From NCBI RefSeq assembly GCF_000482545.1, contig NZ_KI519454.1, positions 2,268,954 to 2,332,953 on the forward strand: a DNA stretch of 64,000 nucleotides, written 5' to 3'. The stretch is from Arthrobacter sp. 35W. Lineage in GTDB: Bacteria > Actinomycetota > Actinomycetes > Actinomycetales > Micrococcaceae. Shown one piece after another: positions 61,709 through 64,000 of the stretch (the first letter of the stretch is position 1; each line of letters opens with the position of its first letter). Below the pieces are notes generated by a model. It was not told where the DNA came from. It searched no databases and was given only the letters and a program-made list of their open reading frames with translations. A program made the translations under genes and the position numbers.

Positions 61709-63399
61709 GGTGCTCCGACCAGGCTCCTGTCTTGATTCATGCCAGCTAGACGTTCCTCACGCCGCCGGCGCTGGACGATGGGGTCGGGTACGGGGACGGC
61801 CGCGAGCAGATCCCTGGTGTACTCGTCGCGCGGGGCGATAAGGGTGGTTTCCGTCGGCCCGGATTCGACCACCCGGCCCGAGCGCATGACGGCCACCCGG
61901 GCCGCCATCTCCTGCACGACCGCCAGATCGTGGCTGATGAACAGGCAGGCAAAGCCAAGGCGGTCCTGCAATTCCTTCAGCACCGAGAGCACGCTGGCCT
62001 GGACTGAGACGTCCAGCGCACTGGTCGCCTCGTCGGCGATGAGCAGCCGGGGCTCAAGGATCAACGCCCGGGCAATGCTGACGCGTTGGCGCTGGCCGCC
62101 GGAAAGTTCGTGCGGGTAGCGGCCAATGACGGCTGCAGGCAGGTGGACGGCATCGAGCAGCTCCCCCACCCTTTTGCGCCGTTCGGCGGCTGAGGACTTC
62201 AGGTGCACCAGCATGGGCTCGGCAATGCAGTCGGCAACACTCATGCGTGGATCCAGGGACGCCACCGGGTCCTGAAGGACGATGCCCAACTGCGACAGCA
62301 GGGCCTTGCGCTCCCGCCCCCGCACCGTGCCCAGATCCTTGCCGAAGAGCCTCACTGCGCCGGCGGTTGGTTTGAGCAGCCCGATGGCCGTTCGTCCGGC
62401 CGTTGATTTGCCGGAGCCGGACTCGCCCACCAGCCCCAGGGTTTCCCCGTGGGCAAGGGAGAGAGTCACGCCGTCGAGCGCCTTGAAGGAACGGCGGCCG
62501 GAACCGTAGACCACGTCCACATTGTCCAGTTCAAGCACAGGCACCGCTAGATGCGACGGCGGATCCTGGGGTTCCCTTCTGCTCCCGGCAATCGCCAGCC
62601 GCGGCACGGCATCCAGCAGACGCTGGGTGTAGGGGTGCTGGGGCCGCAGCAGAACGTCCTCCACAGCGCCGATCTCCACCAATTCGCCGCGGAACATCAC
62701 CGCAACCCGCTCGGCAAAGTCCGCAACCACTCCCATGTTGTGGGTGACCAGCAGTACGGCAGTATTCATTTCCTTGGCCAGCGTGCGCAGCAGATCAAGG
62801 ATGTTGGCCTGGACCGTGACATCCAGCGCCGTGGTGGGCTCATCGGCAATGAGCAGCTGCGGGCGGTTGGCAATGGCGATGGCTATGACCACGCGCTGGC
62901 GCTGGCCGCCGGAGAGCTGGGATGGATAGTGGTCCACCCGCTCCTCCGGACGCGGAATTCCGACGGCGGTGAGCAGATCGATGGCCTTCTGGCGCGCGGT
63001 GGCACGGGTGGCGCTTTTGTCGTGGTTGCGCACCACCTCGGCAATCTGCAGACCAATGGTCAGCAAGGGGTTCAAGGCCGTGGAGGGTTCCTGGAAGACC
63101 ATGCCCATGACGCGCCCACGGGCATCGCACATGGCGGCCTCGTCAGCCACGGCGATGGTGCCGCCGGCAACCTTGATGATCCCGCTCGTCGTGGCATTGC
63201 CGGGCAGCAGCCCCATGACGGACAGCGCCACGGTGCTCTTGCCGGAGCCCGATTCACCCACCAGGGCCAGCACCTCGCCCGGATGGACGACCAAGGACAC
63301 TCCGCGGACGGCGGACACGGGGCCGGTCTCCGTGGAGAAGACCACTTCAAGGTCGTGGACGGAGAGTGCGGGGACGGAGCCCTCTACTGTTTTACTCAT
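61705..63399 (-). CDS. Dual ATP-binding protein of a Dpp/Opp-type ABC importer
   Basis: A single 564-residue chain with two ATPase domains, a DppD-DppF fusion. Domain 1 has Walker A LVGESGSGKSTVALSVMGLL (about 50), signature LSGGQRQRVVIAIAIA and Walker B LLIADEPTTALDVTVQ. Domain 2 has Walker A GLVGESGSGKSTAGRTAIGLL (about 325), signature LSGGQRQRVSIARAL and LLIADEATSALDVSVQ. The class imports peptides, nickel, or in some bacteria sugars such as sialic acid. ATG 63399 overlaps the permease gene stop by four bases. The ROK kinase behind it favours a sugar-type substrate over peptides; this is inference. Confidence 0.92.
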   Translation of the reverse strand: MSKTVEGSVPALSVHDLEVVFSTETGPVSAVRGVSLVVHPGEVLALVGESGSGKSTVALSVMGLLPGNATTSGIIKVAGGTIAVADEAAMCDARGRVMGMVFQEPSTALNPLLTIGLQIAEVVRNHDKSATRATARQKAIDLLTAVGIPRPEERVDHYPSQLSGGQRQRVVIAIAIANRPQLLIADEPTTALDVTVQANILDLLRTLAKEMNTAVLLVTHNMGVVADFAERVAVMFRGELVEIGAVEDVLLRPQHPYTQRLLDAVPRLAIAGSRREPQDPPSHLAVPVLELDNVDVVYGSGRRSFKALDGVTLSLAHGETLGLVGESGSGKSTAGRTAIGLLKPTAGAVRLFGKDLGTVRGRERKALLSQLGIVLQDPVASLDPRMSVADCIAEPMLVHLKSSAAERRKRVGELLDAVHLPAAVIGRYPHELSGGQRQRVSIARALILEPRLLIADEATSALDVSVQASVLSVLKELQDRLGFACLFISHDLAVVQEMAARVAVMRSGRVVESGPTETTLIAPRDEYTRDLLAAVPVPDPIVQRRRREERLAGMNQDRSLVGAP

Positions 63400-64000
63400 T
63401 GCTGGCCTTTCACATCAAACATGTCCCGCAGTCCATCGCCAATGGCGTTGAAGGCGCAGACGACGAGAATAATGGCAATGCCCGGCGGCAGAATCAGCCA
63501 CCATTGACCGCTGTAGGCAGCGTTCAGACCCGCGCTGAGCATGCCGCCCCAGTCGGTGGAGGGAGCCTGGACACCCATGCCGAGGTAGCTGACATAGGCC
63601 ACGAGCAGGATCGCATCGGCCACCTGGAACGTGGCATTGACGACAAGCGTGCTCACGGTATTGGGGACAATGTGCCGGCCGACCACGCGCCAGTGCGATC
63701 CGCCGATGCCGCGCAGGGTCAGCACATAGTCGCGCTGCTTGAGCGAAAGCGTTTCGGCGCGGACCAGCCTGGACGGCACCAGCCAGGACAGTGCCGCGAT
63801 GACCACAATCATGGTCAGGCTGTTGGGCGAGGTGATGGCGGAAATGACCAGCAGGATGAACAGCGCCGGGATGGCAATTCCGCTGTCCACGATGCGCATC
63901 ATGACCGCGTCGATCCAGCCGCCGGCATAGCCGGCCACGGAACCCCAGACGGAGCCGATCATGGTAGCAAGGATTCCGGCCGCCAGACCGATGACCAGCG
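63396..64000 (-). CDS. DppC-type ABC permease (5' end off the window)
   Basis: At least 201 residues of a Dpp/Opp C-type permease. Five transmembrane segments are visible, with IPALFILLVISAI and the EAA loop RAETLSLKQRDYVLTLRGIGGSHWRVVGRHIVPN. After it come LLVAYVSYLGMGVQAPSTDWGGMLSAG and WWLILPPGIAIILVVCAFNAIGDGLRDMFD. The open frame continues past 64000, so the start is not in the window (an internal ATG at 63962 is not the start). Its stop overlaps the ATPase start by four bases. The partner B-type permease and the solute-binding protein should lie upstream. Confidence 0.92.
   Translation of the reverse strand, partial: LVIGLAAGILATMIGSVWGSVAGYAGGWIDAVMMRIVDSGIAIPALFILLVISAITSPNSLTMIVVIAALSWLVPSRLVRAETLSLKQRDYVLTLRGIGGSHWRVVGRHIVPNTVSTLVVNATFQVADAILLVAYVSYLGMGVQAPSTDWGGMLSAGLNAAYSGQWWLILPPGIAIILVVCAFNAIGDGLRDMFDVKGQQ

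Overview
The window is GC-rich chromosomal DNA from an actinobacterium. Gene content and order fit the family Micrococcaceae, most likely Arthrobacter in the broad sense. The supporting signs are the run thiL-DAK2-recG-rsmD-coaD-DUF177-rpmF-rnc-mutM-smc-ftsY, an OleBC fusion of the kind described in Micrococcus luteus, an IclR-type LtbR/NdgR regulator divergent from leuCD, and a fumarylacetoacetase-like gene beside gltX. The genus is an inference from gene order and family resemblance, not from a phylogeny. I see no phage genes, IS element, CRISPR array, rRNA or origin.

Layout. (1) 1-5.8 kb: the 3'-truncated ftsY, an MFS exporter and smc. (2) 6.0-10.8 kb: oleA-oleBC-oleD, a complete long-chain olefin pathway with overlapping genes, then another MFS gene (10.9-12.4 kb). 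Together these separate mutM from smc. (3) 12.5-22.8 kb: mutM, rnc, rpmF, the DUF177 gene and coaD; an aminotransferase/spermidine-synthase-like pair on the opposite strand; then rsmD, recG, a DAK2 protein and thiL. (4) 22.9-28.7 kb: a DUF3515 lipoprotein, a DUF1326 protein, and ddl-gpsA-plsC-murA for wall and lipid precursors. (5) 28.8-31.8 kb: leuCD and the divergent IclR regulator. (6) 31.8-38.4 kb: a DUF1697 protein, two overlapping dynamin-like GTPases, two tRNA-Glu, one tRNA-Gln and gltX. (7) 38.5-41.7 kb: a FAH-family enzyme, ilvE and leuB. (8) 41.8-49.6 kb: an acetyltransferase/TetR/MFS operon, a two-component system and a MacB-type ABC exporter. (9) 49.6-50.8 kb: an AbiEi/DUF559-like gene between two related long palindromes. 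(10) 50.8-59.9 kb: metG, serA, ilvC, ilvN, ilvB and ilvD. (11) 60.2-64 kb: two identical tRNA-Lys genes and an operon with a ROK kinase and a Dpp/Opp-type ABC transporter.

How the genes work together. IlvB/IlvN, IlvC, IlvD and IlvE build valine and isoleucine, and LeuC/LeuD and LeuB extend the route to leucine. All are in the window on the minus strand but in several transcription units. ilvBN has its own leader with a ten-residue peptide (MQLKLVVVIS) and a strong terminator, which is classical attenuation; leuCD carries a dyad suited to the divergent IclR regulator. GltX sits with tRNA-Gln and tRNA-Glu; in bacteria without GlnRS, GluRS charges both.

The least expected signals are non-coding. 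A promoter module is repeated in front of the sensor kinase/regulator operon and the ABC exporter operon (same 14-bp box, same spacing). A near-perfect 22-bp operator lies in front of the TetR operon. Several families of dispersed palindromes serve as terminators but share sequence at distant loci. A tRNA T-arm-like hairpin lies next to the AbiEi/DUF559 gene. I do not see a clearly new multi-gene system; the best candidates for follow-up are listed as findings.
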